DNA of 64,000 nt from Scopulibacillus darangshiensis (GTDB lineage Bacteria > Bacillota > Bacilli > Bacillales > Sporolactobacillaceae), in assembly GCF_004341035.1 (NCBI RefSeq), contig NZ_SLXK01000024.1:1-64000 (forward strand), read 5' to 3'. A program made the position numbers and the translations under genes. The stretch's first letter is position 1. Each line of letters begins with the position of its first letter. The notes under the pieces were generated by a model. The model was not told the DNA's origin. It did not search any database and was given only the letters and a program-made list of their open reading frames with translations. Positions 55,212-63,403 of this stretch are shown in pieces.

Positions 55212-56813
55212 GTGAAAAAGATCCTATTAATGGCTTTATCTATTGTATTTATATTATCAATTGCCTTGACGGGATGCTCTTCGAATGAAAGCAGTTCCGG
55301 ATCTGGCGGCAGCAAAAAACAAACGACTCTAGTATTTGGCCGCGGGGCTGATTCGACATCATTGGATCCCGCCGTTGTCACCGATGGCGAATCTTTTAAA
55401 GTTACAAAAAACATTTACGACACCCTTGTGGAATACAAAGGGCAAACAACTGATGTCGGTCCGGGTTTAGCGGAAAGCTGGGATATTTCAGATGATGGCT
55501 TAACCTATACCTTCCATCTCCGCGACGGGGTAAAATTCCATGACGGTACAGATTTTAATGCAAAAGCTGTTGTATTTAACTTTGACCGCTGGATGACCGG
55601 AAAGAAATCAGGGAAATTTGCTTATTATCCTTCAATGTTCGGCGGCTTTAAAGGTGATAAAGGCCACATTATTGAAAGCGTTACGGCAAAGGATGACAGC
55701 ACGGTCGTGTTTAAACTGAAAAGACCGTCAGCACCTTTTTTGAAAGACCTTGCGATGTCACCTTTTGCCATTGCCAGCCCTACAGCTGTCAAAAAATACG
55801 GAAAGGATTATGGCCGGAAGGCTGCGGTCGGAACTGGTCCATTTAAATTTAAAGATTGGAAATCAAAAGACACCATTACGCTAGTAAAAAATGATGATTA
55901 CTGGAGAAAAGGACAGCCAAAGCTTAATAAGGTTATTTTTAAGGTTATTCCTGATAACACCGCACGTTTAAATGCTCTTAAAAATGGTGAGATCGATTTA
56001 ATGGATGGCGTAAACCCAAGTGATATTGAAAGCCTTAAAAACAATAAAGATCTAGAACTCTTCTACCGTCCGCCAATGAACGTCGGATATCTCGGCTTTA
56101 ATGTAGAAAAAGAACCATTTAATAAAAAGAAGGTTCGTCAAGCGCTTAATCATGCGATAAATAAAAAAGCACTGATTGACTCATTCTTTGCGGGGGCGGG
56201 TGAACCGGCAAAGAACCCGATGCCGTCTAACATAGCCGGTTACAATGATGATATTAAGCCTTACGACTTCGACCTGAAAAAGGCGAAAAAATTACTTGCC
56301 GAAGCAGGTTACCCAAACGGTTTTAAAACTGAACTTTGGACGATGCCGAACCCTAGACCTTATATGCCTGCACCGCAAAAAATAGCCGAGGCTATCCAGG
56401 CTAACTTTAAGAAAATCGGTGTTGACGCCAAGATCGTTACCATGGAATGGTCAACCTATCTCGAAAAAGTGTCAAAAGGTGAATCGCCAATGTTCTTGTT
56501 AGGCTGGACTGGAGATAATGGTGATGCCGATAACTTCTTGTACACACTGCTTGACAAAGATGCTATCGGAAGCAATAACTATTCACGATATGCTAATGAC
56601 AAAGTCCATGAACTGCTTATTAAAGCCCAATCTGAAACGGATGAAAATAAACGGAACGAGCTCTATAAGAAAGCGCAAGTCATTATTCATGAGGATGCGC
56701 CATGGGTTCCACTGGTTCACTCAAAGCCAGCATTAGTCGGCAAAAAGTCGATTGAAGGCTTTAAGCCTCACCCAACAGGATCAGATAAACTTAACACTGT
56801 CTATTTCAAATAA
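55212..56813 (+). CDS. Peptide-binding lipoprotein (extracellular solute-binding, family 5)
   Basis: A 533-residue lipoprotein with signal peptide MKKILLMALSIVFILSIALT and lipobox ALTGC, then the SBP_bac_5 fold: 'GADSTSLDPAVVTDGESFKV' at the start and 'RPPMNVGYLGFNVEKEPFNKKKVRQALNHAI' typical of DppE/AppA-like peptide binders. GTG start at 55212 after AGAGGGGGAT. A small hairpin (56829-56856) follows before the permeases, consistent with higher expression of the binding protein. Confidence 0.92.
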   Translation: MKKILLMALSIVFILSIALTGCSSNESSSGSGGSKKQTTLVFGRGADSTSLDPAVVTDGESFKVTKNIYDTLVEYKGQTTDVGPGLAESWDISDDGLTYTFHLRDGVKFHDGTDFNAKAVVFNFDRWMTGKKSGKFAYYPSMFGGFKGDKGHIIESVTAKDDSTVVFKLKRPSAPFLKDLAMSPFAIASPTAVKKYGKDYGRKAAVGTGPFKFKDWKSKDTITLVKNDDYWRKGQPKLNKVIFKVIPDNTARLNALKNGEIDLMDGVNPSDIESLKNNKDLELFYRPPMNVGYLGFNVEKEPFNKKKVRQALNHAINKKALIDSFFAGAGEPAKNPMPSNIAGYNDDIKPYDFDLKKAKKLLAEAGYPNGFKTELWTMPNPRPYMPAPQKIAEAIQANFKKIGVDAKIVTMEWSTYLEKVSKGESPMFLLGWTGDNGDADNFLYTLLDKDAIGSNNYSRYANDKVHELLIKAQSETDENKRNELYKKAQVIIHEDAPWVPLVHSKPALVGKKSIEGFKPHPTGSDKLNTVYFK

Positions 56814-56828
56814 GAAAAGCTAAATGAA

Positions 56829-56856
56829 GGAAAGGGTATATCCTTATACCCTTTCC
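56829..56856 (+). terminator. Partial terminator after the binding-protein gene
   Basis: GGAAAGGGTATA-TCCT-TATACCCTTTCC, weak T tail (ATTTTCG). It probably lowers read-through from the binding-protein gene into the permeases. Confidence 0.6.
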
Positions 56857-56899
56857 ATTTTCGCTAAACAAGTTTCTACATAAATCGAGGTGAGTCATC

Positions 56900-57904
56900 A
56901 TGCTTTCTTACGCAACACGCCGTGTACTTATGCTTATACCTGTTCTATTCGGTATGTCTCTTATCGTGTTCTCTATTATTAGATTAATACCCGGAGACCC
57001 GGCACAGACCATCTTAGGGACCAAAGCAACACAGGAAGCGATTCAAAGCCTCCATCATGCTCTAGGTTTGGACAAACCATGGTTCGTACAATATGTGAGT
57101 TACCTTAAAGATCTTTTGACAGGGGATTTCGGAACATCGATAAGAACAAATGCCCCGATAAGTCAAGAAATATGGCCGCATCTTGCAGCAACGATGGAAT
57201 TGTCTTTTGTTGCAATGATCATTGCTATCTTTTTCGGTATTAATGCTGGTATCATCAGCGCATGGAAGCAAAATTCCATCTTTGATTTTACAGCGATGGT
57301 TATTGCATTAATAGGTGTGTCAATGCCTGTCTTTTGGCTTGGCTTATTGGAGCAATGGGGGTTTTCTCTAGAACTGCACTGGCTGCCATCTATCGGCCGC
57401 GATAATATTCGTAATGCCGTCAATCCCATTACACACTTTTTTCTTATAGATACTTTGTTGCAAGGAAGGTTTGATCAGTTTTGGGTGGTTATCAAGCACC
57501 TAATCCTGCCAAGCGTAGCTCTAGCAACAATTCCAATGGCCATCATTGCGAGAATGACCCGTTCAAGCATGCTTGAAGTGATGAGATCCGACTATATTAG
57601 AACAGCTAGAGCTAAAGGGCAAAGAATGTTTTGGATCGTCTACAAGCATTCATTAAAAAACGCTTTTATTCCGATTTTAACGGTTATTGGTTTGCAGACT
57701 GGTCTTCTTCTCGGAGGGGCGATCCTAACTGAAACGATCTTTGGCTGGCCAGGGATCGGACGCTACGTCTATAATGCGATCCAATATCGCGATTATCCAG
57801 TCATCCAATCTGGTATTCTTGTTATCGCCTTTTTCTTTGTCATGATCAATTTAATTGTCGATATTCTATATGCCGTTTTTGATCCCCGTATTAAATACCG
57901 TTAA
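56900..57904 (+). CDS. Peptide transporter permease (DppB/OppB type)
   Basis: A 334-residue permease, six predicted helices, with the EAA loop 'DYIRTARAKGQRMFWIVYKHSLKNAF' (about 233-258) and the family N-terminus MLSYATRRVLMLIPVLFGMS. Pairs with the next gene product to form the channel. ATG 56900 after CGAGGTGAG. Confidence 0.93.
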   Translation: MLSYATRRVLMLIPVLFGMSLIVFSIIRLIPGDPAQTILGTKATQEAIQSLHHALGLDKPWFVQYVSYLKDLLTGDFGTSIRTNAPISQEIWPHLAATMELSFVAMIIAIFFGINAGIISAWKQNSIFDFTAMVIALIGVSMPVFWLGLLEQWGFSLELHWLPSIGRDNIRNAVNPITHFFLIDTLLQGRFDQFWVVIKHLILPSVALATIPMAIIARMTRSSMLEVMRSDYIRTARAKGQRMFWIVYKHSLKNAFIPILTVIGLQTGLLLGGAILTETIFGWPGIGRYVYNAIQYRDYPVIQSGILVIAFFFVMINLIVDILYAVFDPRIKYR

Positions 57905-57919
57905 GGAGGAGGTTAGCAA

Positions 57920-58819
57920 ATGCTTGAAACAGCAACAAATAAACCACCAGTTGATCCACAAATAGAAGAGGAAAAATCAACTCCTTTGTTTTCCGAAGTC
58001 TGGAAAAGCTTTAGAAAGAACAAGCTGGCATTGATTGGTGCCTTAATTGTCATTTTTCTTATCCTCTTAGCTTTTACTGCAAGTTTTTTTGCACCCGAAG
58101 GTATTAATGAACAAAAGCTGAGCATGCGCCTTCAGCCGCCCTCTGCGGATCATTGGTTTGGGACCGATGATTTTGGCAGGGATATCTTAAGCAGGGTCAT
58201 GTACGGTGCCAGAATTTCATTGCGGGTTGGCTTTATCGCGGTTATGGGATCTATTATCATTGGGACGCTGCTCGGGATTTTAGCCGGCTATTATGGAAAA
58301 GTTGTGGATATGATTATATCTCGTATCTTTGATATTCTTTTAGCGTTTCCAAGTATTTTACTAGCCATTGCCATCGTTGCTATTCTTGGTCCGTCTTTAA
58401 GAAATGCGCTCATTGCGATTGCCATAGTTAACGTGCCAAACTTTGGCCGGCTGATCCGATCCAAAGTGTTGAGTCTTAAGGAAGAGGAATACGTGGTGGC
58501 TGCTAAATCAATTGGCATGAAGGACTCAAGAATCCTTTTTCACCATATTTTGCCTAACAGCCTAGCGCCTATTATTGTTCAAGGCACCCTAAGTATTGCG
58601 ACAGCGATACTTGAAGCTGCGGCATTAGGTTTCCTAGGAATGGGCGCACAGGCTCCCGAACCGGAATGGGGGAGAATGCTGTCTGATTCACGGGAATATA
58701 TTCAAGATGCCCCGTGGACAGTTATCTTTCCGGGTGTAGCGATTATGCTGACAGTGCTTGGATTTAACCTGCTAGGCGATGGTCTGCGCGACGCTTTAGA
58801 CCCGCGAATGAAGCATTAA
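57920..58819 (+). CDS. Peptide transporter permease (DppC/OppC type)
   Basis: A 299-residue permease with an N-terminal cytoplasmic extension, six helices and the EAA loop 'YVVAAKSIGMKDSRILFHHILPNS' (about 193-216). The GTDDFGRDILSRVMYGAR segment near residue 78 is typical of DppC/AppC. ATG 57920 after AAGGAGGAGG, 16 bases after the partner gene. Last gene of the operon; the nearest terminator is 230 bases on. Confidence 0.93.
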   Translation: MLETATNKPPVDPQIEEEKSTPLFSEVWKSFRKNKLALIGALIVIFLILLAFTASFFAPEGINEQKLSMRLQPPSADHWFGTDDFGRDILSRVMYGARISLRVGFIAVMGSIIIGTLLGILAGYYGKVVDMIISRIFDILLAFPSILLAIAIVAILGPSLRNALIAIAIVNVPNFGRLIRSKVLSLKEEEYVVAAKSIGMKDSRILFHHILPNSLAPIIVQGTLSIATAILEAAALGFLGMGAQAPEPEWGRMLSDSREYIQDAPWTVIFPGVAIMLTVLGFNLLGDGLRDALDPRMKH

Positions 58820-58883
58820 AGAGATCATATTGCACGAGGCCACTGAATAAGTCCTTTCTAAAGTAGGCGCTGTAAACTTGGTT

Positions 58884-59013
58884 GTTGATTTCCGTTGCAG
58901 GCACTCGCTTTCCGCGGGCAACGCTTCAGCCTCCTCGGAAGAAAAACACTTCCTGCGGGGTCTTCAGCTGTTGCTTTTCCCGCAGGAGTCTCGTGCCTTC
59001 CACTCCAATCAAC
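58884..59013. repeat. Dispersed Bacillales-type intergenic repeat
   Basis: About 130 bases ending in TTGATT (58885) and AATCAA (59012), with an imperfect long hairpin (GGCACTCGC... /...TCGTGCC, TTCCGCGGG/CCCGCAGGA). Similar GC-rich repeats with TTTCCGCGGG and CCTCCTCGG occur between genes in many Bacillaceae; recalled, not verified here. The element is about 15-20 percent richer in G+C than its surroundings. Confidence 0.65.
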
Positions 59014-59048
59014 CGAGTGGTAAAATCATATAACATCCTTAGTGTATA

Positions 59049-59098
59049 AAAGGCATAATTCCTCACTTTTTTGAGGGAATTATGCCTTATTTCTTGAA
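59049..59098. terminator. Strong bidirectional hairpin
   Basis: AAGGCATAATTCC..GGAATTATGCCTT, 13 base pairs, T-rich downstream. Likely the terminator of the peptide transporter operon. Confidence 0.8.
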
Positions 59099-59163
59099 TA
59101 ATCAAATTCAAGTGGGTGGGTAACATGATTCGGCAACAACAATAACTTCCATTAAGTGCTTAT

Positions 59164-59258
59164 ATGGGTATTTATGATTTAGCCGTTCCAAAGGATAACT
59201 TTTTGCGAAAAATAAACGAAATCGTTGATTTTTCTTTTGTCTATGATGAACTTAAACG
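59164..59258 (+). mobile_element. N-terminal remnant of an IS1182-type transposase
   Basis: 31 codons read MGIYDLAVPKDNFLRKINEI and then VDFSFVYDELK, the hallmark start of IS1182-family DDE transposases (x-LVPxDHxLRKIDxxIDFSFIYDxLK). The frame then runs into a palindrome and unrelated sequence, so only the first 30 residues of a transposase remain. Confidence 0.7.
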
Positions 59259-59259
59259 A

Positions 59260-59279
59260 CCACCTGCTAAAGCAGGTGG
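59260..59279. repeat. Perfect 20-base palindrome CCACCTGC-TAAA-GCAGGTGG
   Basis: Eight base pairs with a TAAA loop immediately after the transposase remnant. Hairpins of this type are found at ends of IS200/IS605-family elements, but no tnpA or tnpB is near. Confidence 0.7.
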
Positions 59280-59313
59280 ATTTGGACATAAGTTTGCACA
59301 AGCGCCTTTTTTG

Positions 59314-60402
59314 TTACTCTGGTTTTTCCTCGACAAAATTAACTTTATTCTCCTTTTTATGAAAGGTTTGGAAGCCTTCAACAAGTTGGTCAAGATGTTC
59401 AATATTTTGACTATAGGATATAATCGAACCAATTAATGGGAAAAAGGTCAACCAGTTGGATTCCTCTGAGTTATATTTACGGTAATTTTCAATAAAGGAA
59501 TCCGTAATTTTCCCCTTATATTCACAATACCCTTTGGTATGCTCCTCATGGTGCTCACTGCGGATTTTTCCGTTAAATTTTAAGAGAACGCGCTCATGGT
59601 AAGTCATCAAGCCTTCCAAACGATCTTGAAGCGTTTTTTTAAAGCTATCTGGAAGCTGATGGAAGGCATTTTCATTACGATCGAGTGCTCTTAGAATATC
59701 ATGTAGCTTTTTCGTTGCTGTAATCATTTGCCGAAAAATAACCGCTTTGCGGTACTTGGCAAACCTGTGTTTTTTTAAATAATTGCGTTCTTCCTTATAC
59801 CAATGATAATAATTATCGATTTTCAATCTATTTTTATCAAAGATTGTCAATTCATCTTTGATCTTCGTGTGTTCAGAAGCATGATGACTGAGAAGTCGAA
59901 TCCATTTAAAAAGCTCAGTCGATTGATCTAAAATTGTATAATAGAGTTTATTCTCATATTTTGGCGGCAGCAGGACAAGGTTCACAAATGTTGCTGATAA
60001 CACACCAATGAGAACAAGGAGGACACGTTCGATGGCAAACATCGTAAAATCGCCGTGAGGCGGGGTTCCTGCCATAATGACTATCACGGTGACCATTGTC
60101 AGCGTAAGGGTAGAATGCAGACCTAATCGAATTTGGATCACAATAACGATAATAACCGCAAGCCCGATAATAAATGGATTGGAACCAATGAATGATACAA
60201 AAAGCATGGCTATTATTGCACCGATAATGTTGCCTTGCACATTATCAATCATCGTTCGAATCGAACGGTGAACAGATGGCTGAGTAGCAACCGCCGCAGC
60301 GATGCCGCTCATCGTTAAAGGCGTTAAATGAAAAAACATTGAAACAAATAGTGCGAGTGTTACTGCTAATCCCGTTTTTAGACTTCGGGCACCGAGTCTC
60401 AT
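59314..60402 (-). CDS. ygaE: YgaE, aromatic-acid exporter-type membrane protein
   Basis: A protein of 362 codons from ATG 60402: N-terminal helical membrane part of four to six helices (about 9-140; 'GLAVTLALFVSMFFHLTPLTMSG'), as in the FUSC/ArAE exporters, and a long cytoplasmic helical region (about 160-340). It matches B. subtilis YgaE (351 residues), which sits next to gsaB as here. The longest frame starts at 60459. A remnant transposon lies at its 3' end. Function unproven. Confidence 0.8.
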   Translation of the reverse strand: MRLGARSLKTGLAVTLALFVSMFFHLTPLTMSGIAAAVATQPSVHRSIRTMIDNVQGNIIGAIIAMLFVSFIGSNPFIIGLAVIIVIVIQIRLGLHSTLTLTMVTVIVIMAGTPPHGDFTMFAIERVLLVLIGVLSATFVNLVLLPPKYENKLYYTILDQSTELFKWIRLLSHHASEHTKIKDELTIFDKNRLKIDNYYHWYKEERNYLKKHRFAKYRKAVIFRQMITATKKLHDILRALDRNENAFHQLPDSFKKTLQDRLEGLMTYHERVLLKFNGKIRSEHHEEHTKGYCEYKGKITDSFIENYRKYNSEESNWLTFFPLIGSIISYSQNIEHLDQLVEGFQTFHKKENKVNFVEEKPE

Positions 60403-60538
60403 TTGTATAATTATCCCCTTTTTATGATGTAAATCTTTAGTTCGCCACTGACTATACAATGCTTAGTCTAGAAAAGCAATAGTTAGAACCCCATTTATTA
60501 AAGTCTGCATATACTGACTCTTTCAAAACCCTTTATCT

Positions 60539-61831
60539 TCAAGTAAGTTGTGAAAAGGCAACATCAACGGCTTTCAACGTTTCCTCAATATCAGATTCCC
60601 CATGCTCCGTTGTTATAAACCAGGCTTCATATTTCGATGGTGCTAAATTAATTCCTTGATTAAGCATTAGCTTGAAGAACCTTCCAAACAGGTCGCCATC
60701 TGTTCCTTTTGCACCATCATAGTCTTTTACTGCATGATCTGAGAAATAGAGTGTCATAGCACCTTTTAACCTATTGATGGTGATCGGCAGCTTATATTTT
60801 TCATTAATTTTAAGGATGCCATTTTCTAATTGTTTTCCAAGCCCATCGAGCTTATCGTAGACACCTGGCTGCTTAAGAACCTCAAGGCAGGCGATGCCGC
60901 TTACCATAGATAGGGGGTTACCTGCCATTGTACCTGCCTGATATGCAGGTCCCAGAGGAGCTACTTGTTCCATAATGGCCTTTTTCCCGCCATATGCACC
61001 GATAGGCAAACCTCCGCCAATGATCTTGCCCATTGCGGTCATATCCGGCTCCACACCAAGCAGATTTTGGGCACCGCCATACATGAAGCGGAAGGCTGTA
61101 ATGACTTCATCATAAATGACTAATGACCCGGCATCATGGGCAGTCTCGTTGACTGCTTCCAAAAAGCCATCTTCAGGCATAACAATCCCGAAGTTCCCAA
61201 CAATTGGCTCGACTAGTACACAAGCAATGTCATCACCCCACATAGTCATTGCTTCCCTGAAGGCTGTGACATCATTAAAAGGAATCGTAATCACTTCGTC
61301 CGCTGTGTTTTGTGTTACACCAGCCGAGTCAGGCGAACCAAGTGTTGACGGCCCCGAACCCGCAGCGACAAGAACAAGGTCAAAGTGTCCGTGGTAGCAG
61401 CCGGCAAACTTTATTATTTTACTTCGTCCGGTAAAGGCGCGTGCAACCCTGATAGTTGTCATCACGGCTTCGGTGCCTGAATTAACAAATCGGACTTTTT
61501 CAAGGGATGGCATGGCATCTTTAAGCATTTCCGCAAATGTGATTTCAAGTGATGTCGGTGTCCCATATAAGACGCCTTTTTCTGCAGCGTCCTGAATCGC
61601 TTTCGTGATATGAGGGTGGGCATGTCCTGTGATGATTGGTCCGTATGCCGCGAGATAATCTATGTACTTGTTGCCATCCTCATCCCAAAAGTAGGGGCCT
61701 TTAGCCTTTTTCATAAATACAGGTGCCCCGCCGCCAACCGCCTTAAATGATCTGGACGGGCTGTTAACGCCGCCGACAATATGTTGTTCGGCTTCTTTAT
61801 ATAGTTTTTCTGATACTGTAAATTGTTTCAT
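60539..61831 (-). CDS. gsaB: Glutamate-1-semialdehyde 2,1-aminomutase
   Basis: PLP enzyme of 430 residues making 5-aminolevulinate for heme (B. subtilis GsaB is 429). N-terminus '[25 protein letters not shown]', PLP-phosphate region '[19 protein letters not shown]' (about 120-138), and the Lys loop '[16 protein letters not shown]' (about 265-280). ATG 61831 chosen after AAAGGGCG; 61849 is also in frame. B. subtilis has two paralogues, HemL and GsaB; the yga neighbourhood points to GsaB. Confidence 0.93.
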   Translation of the reverse strand: MKQFTVSEKLYKEAEQHIVGGVNSPSRSFKAVGGGAPVFMKKAKGPYFWDEDGNKYIDYLAAYGPIITGHAHPHITKAIQDAAEKGVLYGTPTSLEITFAEMLKDAMPSLEKVRFVNSGTEAVMTTIRVARAFTGRSKIIKFAGCYHGHFDLVLVAAGSGPSTLGSPDSAGVTQNTADEVITIPFNDVTAFREAMTMWGDDIACVLVEPIVGNFGIVMPEDGFLEAVNETAHDAGSLVIYDEVITAFRFMYGGAQNLLGVEPDMTAMGKIIGGGLPIGAYGGKKAIMEQVAPLGPAYQAGTMAGNPLSMVSGIACLEVLKQPGVYDKLDGLGKQLENGILKINEKYKLPITINRLKGAMTLYFSDHAVKDYDGAKGTDGDLFGRFFKLMLNQGINLAPSKYEAWFITTEHGESDIEETLKAVDVAFSQLT

Positions 61832-61860
61832 TGGATATCGCCCTTTCACAAAGTATTAAA

Positions 61861-61881
61861 GTGCCGGCTATATGCCGGCAC
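61861..61881 (-). terminator. Terminator after the PqqD-like frame
   Basis: GTGCCGGC-TATAT-GCCGGCAC, 8 base pairs; on the minus strand followed by TTTAAT. The stop TAG of the PqqD-like frame lies at its edge/loop (61868-61870). Confidence 0.8.
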
Positions 61882-62167
61882 TTTTAAAAGTAATAATACT
61901 ATTAGTATCTAATATTTGAAGGAATTTCACAAGGCGTGGAAGAGTGGGCTCGGCTTTTTCACCAAATTCATTTTCCATAAGCTCAGCCATTTCTTCCACA
62001 GTATATTGGCCATTGCAATGGTCTAAAACAAACAACCCCAAATCATCAAGCTTAAATCGATTTTCCTTTGGCTGTTTAAAGACTATGATGTGGAATTGGA
62101 AATTGAAGAGCGTTATTTTAAGTTTTGATATCAGTGAAGAAAATAGTTCATAAATGAAGGAATGACG
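61868..62167 (-). pseudogene. Orphan PqqD-like domain, apparently without start
   Basis: A minus-strand open frame of about 99 codons whose second half reads FKLDDLGLFVLDHCNGQYTV then 'EEMAELMENEFGEKAEPTLPRLVKFLQIL', a PqqD-family peptide-chaperone pattern (LDxLGxxVxxxxDGxxTVEEIxxxxxxxFG). It begins right after TGA at 62168-62170 and offers no early ATG, GTG or TTG; upstream the neighbouring frame contains a plausible start region (TTGTGTCGC... DYDVIPSFMNYF), so a frameshift near 62130-62140 is likely. PqqD proteins bind ribosomal peptide precursors for radical-SAM modification; no radical-SAM gene is nearby. Confidence 0.55.
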
Positions 62168-62195
62168 TCATAATCTGTGAAGCGACACAAAAGCA

Positions 62196-62223
62196 TTTAC
62201 AGAAGCGAATAATATGGTATGAT
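62196..62223 (+). promoter_or_regulatory. Promoter of putative antitoxin RNA
   Basis: TTTACA (62196-62201), 16-base spacer and TATGAT (62218-62223) on the plus strand, about 7 bases before the predicted start of the convergent RNA. Confidence 0.5.
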
Positions 62224-62229
62224 AATCAT

Positions 62230-62365
62230 AGAAAAATCGGATTGAAACAAAAAAGGGACCGCAGGGAGGCACCCCCGCGGCAAGATACAATGGCAAAACC
62301 TCTTTTAGAGGTGAGCTCTGCAGCATAGACCTCCCGAATTATAAATTAAGGGAGGTCTATTTATG
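62230..62365 (+). ncRNA. Putative antitoxin RNA convergent to the Hol-Tox gene
   Basis: From the promoter at 62196-62223 a short RNA of about 135 bases would run to the hairpin at 62325-62362 and overlap the toxin mRNA's 3' end there. It contains further hairpins (CCGCAGGG..CCCCCGCGG; CCTC-TTTT-AGAGG). Layout matches 3'-overlapping type I antitoxins such as RatA for TxpA. Ends are predicted, not mapped. Confidence 0.55.
62325..62362. terminator. Shared bidirectional terminator of toxin and antitoxin RNA
   Basis: ATAGACCTCCC..GGGAGGTCTAT, eleven pairs with a 14-base loop, lying between the convergent toxin gene and the antitoxin RNA and containing the toxin stop codon. Confidence 0.8.
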
Positions 62366-62437
62366 TTTTGATTCTGACAGTATGACAACAAGTGTGCCAA
62401 AGGCTACCATAAGTGATAACGCCTCAAATACTGTCAC
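62357..62437 (-). CDS. Holin-like type I toxin peptide
   Basis: A 26-residue peptide: MTVFEALSLMVAFGTLVVIL, then SESKHK. This closely fits the small 'putative holin-like toxin' family of Firmicutes (M-x-F-E-A-L-x-L-M-x-A-F-G-x-x..), a single membrane helix with a charged tail, seen in type I toxin-antitoxin systems. GTG start at 62437, preceded by AGGGGTGGTG with good spacing. The gene shares a terminator with a convergent RNA. It is too short to be found by length cut-offs. Confidence 0.75.
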   Translation of the reverse strand: MTVFEALSLMVAFGTLVVILSESKHK

Positions 62438-62689
62438 GAGCACCACCCCTTTTCCAACGCTTGAGTGAGCCCTCCCCCTATAAGATACCCATTGTATTCC
62501 TTTTATTGTAACACGAATATTGTCAAGCTTAATCCGCCATTAGATTTGTTTTTTTTCTAGCTAAATAGATGCATAAAAATTGCCGATTCGCTAATAATCT
62601 ATAAATTGCGGGAAAATTCCACCTATTCGAAATTTGCGGGCAGACTAAAGTCATGAATCAAATGACATAAGGTGGAAAGCTGCTTAAAG

Positions 62690-63301
62690 TCAGCTAATGA
62701 CTGATAAAAAATGCTGCAAAATTCTGGCTGTTAAGCCCCAAATTGTTTTGTCACCGTAATTATAAAACATTTCGGCCATTTGCCGGTTCCGAAAAGGGTA
62801 TTTTTTTCCGCCATAAATCCGATCATAAGGAAAATCGGGACGCGGCCTCACGTCATAATCAACGATATGCCTTTCAGGTTCTTGATTCATTAGCCAATTA
62901 AGCGGAACGGTAAAAACTGAGTCCACTTCACTTTGATTTAAGTTCAGCTGATGATTTTGACTTAAAGCAGCGACAAAAGGAAAGACCAGCATTTGTGAGG
63001 ATGGAACATAAGTAGCAAGTTCCCCGAGTATATCAATGTCTTCGCCGCGAATGCCGAGTTCTTCCTCTGTTTCCCTGAGTGCGGCATGCCTTGGAGTGGG
63101 ATCAGTGTCATCAATTCTGCCTCCAGGAAAGCAAATATCCCCGGGTTGGTGGTTCATTTTTTTTGAACGGACTTCAAAGAGGATATGCCATGTCTTGTCC
63201 GCTTTTACAAGTGGTATCATTACCGAAGCTTTTAGGGCTGTGTCTTCGCCGATGATCCCTTTATCCATTGCGATTTTCTTTTGAATTTTTTGCAGATCCA
63301 T
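62690..63301 (-). CDS. NUDIX hydrolase, CoA pyrophosphatase type
   Basis: A 203-residue NUDIX protein. The box GGRIDDTDPTPRHAALRETE then EELGI (about 70-94) contains the REtEEElG core; the preceding 'CFPGGRIDD' and the 'LLVPFVAAL'-like stretch place it with CoA pyrophosphatases (YeaB/Nudt7 group), although the first Glu of the canonical box is Asp here. Substrate assignment to CoA or other dinucleotides is by family only. GTG 63310 and ATG 63301 both in frame; the latter follows GGGTGAT. Confidence 0.85.
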   Translation of the reverse strand: MDLQKIQKKIAMDKGIIGEDTALKASVMIPLVKADKTWHILFEVRSKKMNHQPGDICFPGGRIDDTDPTPRHAALRETEEELGIRGEDIDILGELATYVPSSQMLVFPFVAALSQNHQLNLNQSEVDSVFTVPLNWLMNQEPERHIVDYDVRPRPDFPYDRIYGGKKYPFRNRQMAEMFYNYGDKTIWGLTARILQHFLSVIS

Positions 63302-63403
63302 TAGTATCACCCATATAAAACTATAACATAGCCATACTGCCTGAAGTGTTATGTTTGAGAAACTGACTTACTTTTGAGAAAATAGCTACTAGAGGTGATT
63401 ATA

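Noticed and set aside
58926-59126. 66-residue minus-strand frame
   Set aside because: It lies across the dispersed repeat and the terminator at 59049-59098 and has no ribosome-binding site.
61944-62153. 69-residue plus-strand frame
   Set aside because: It is antisense to the PqqD-like frame, which has better family similarity.
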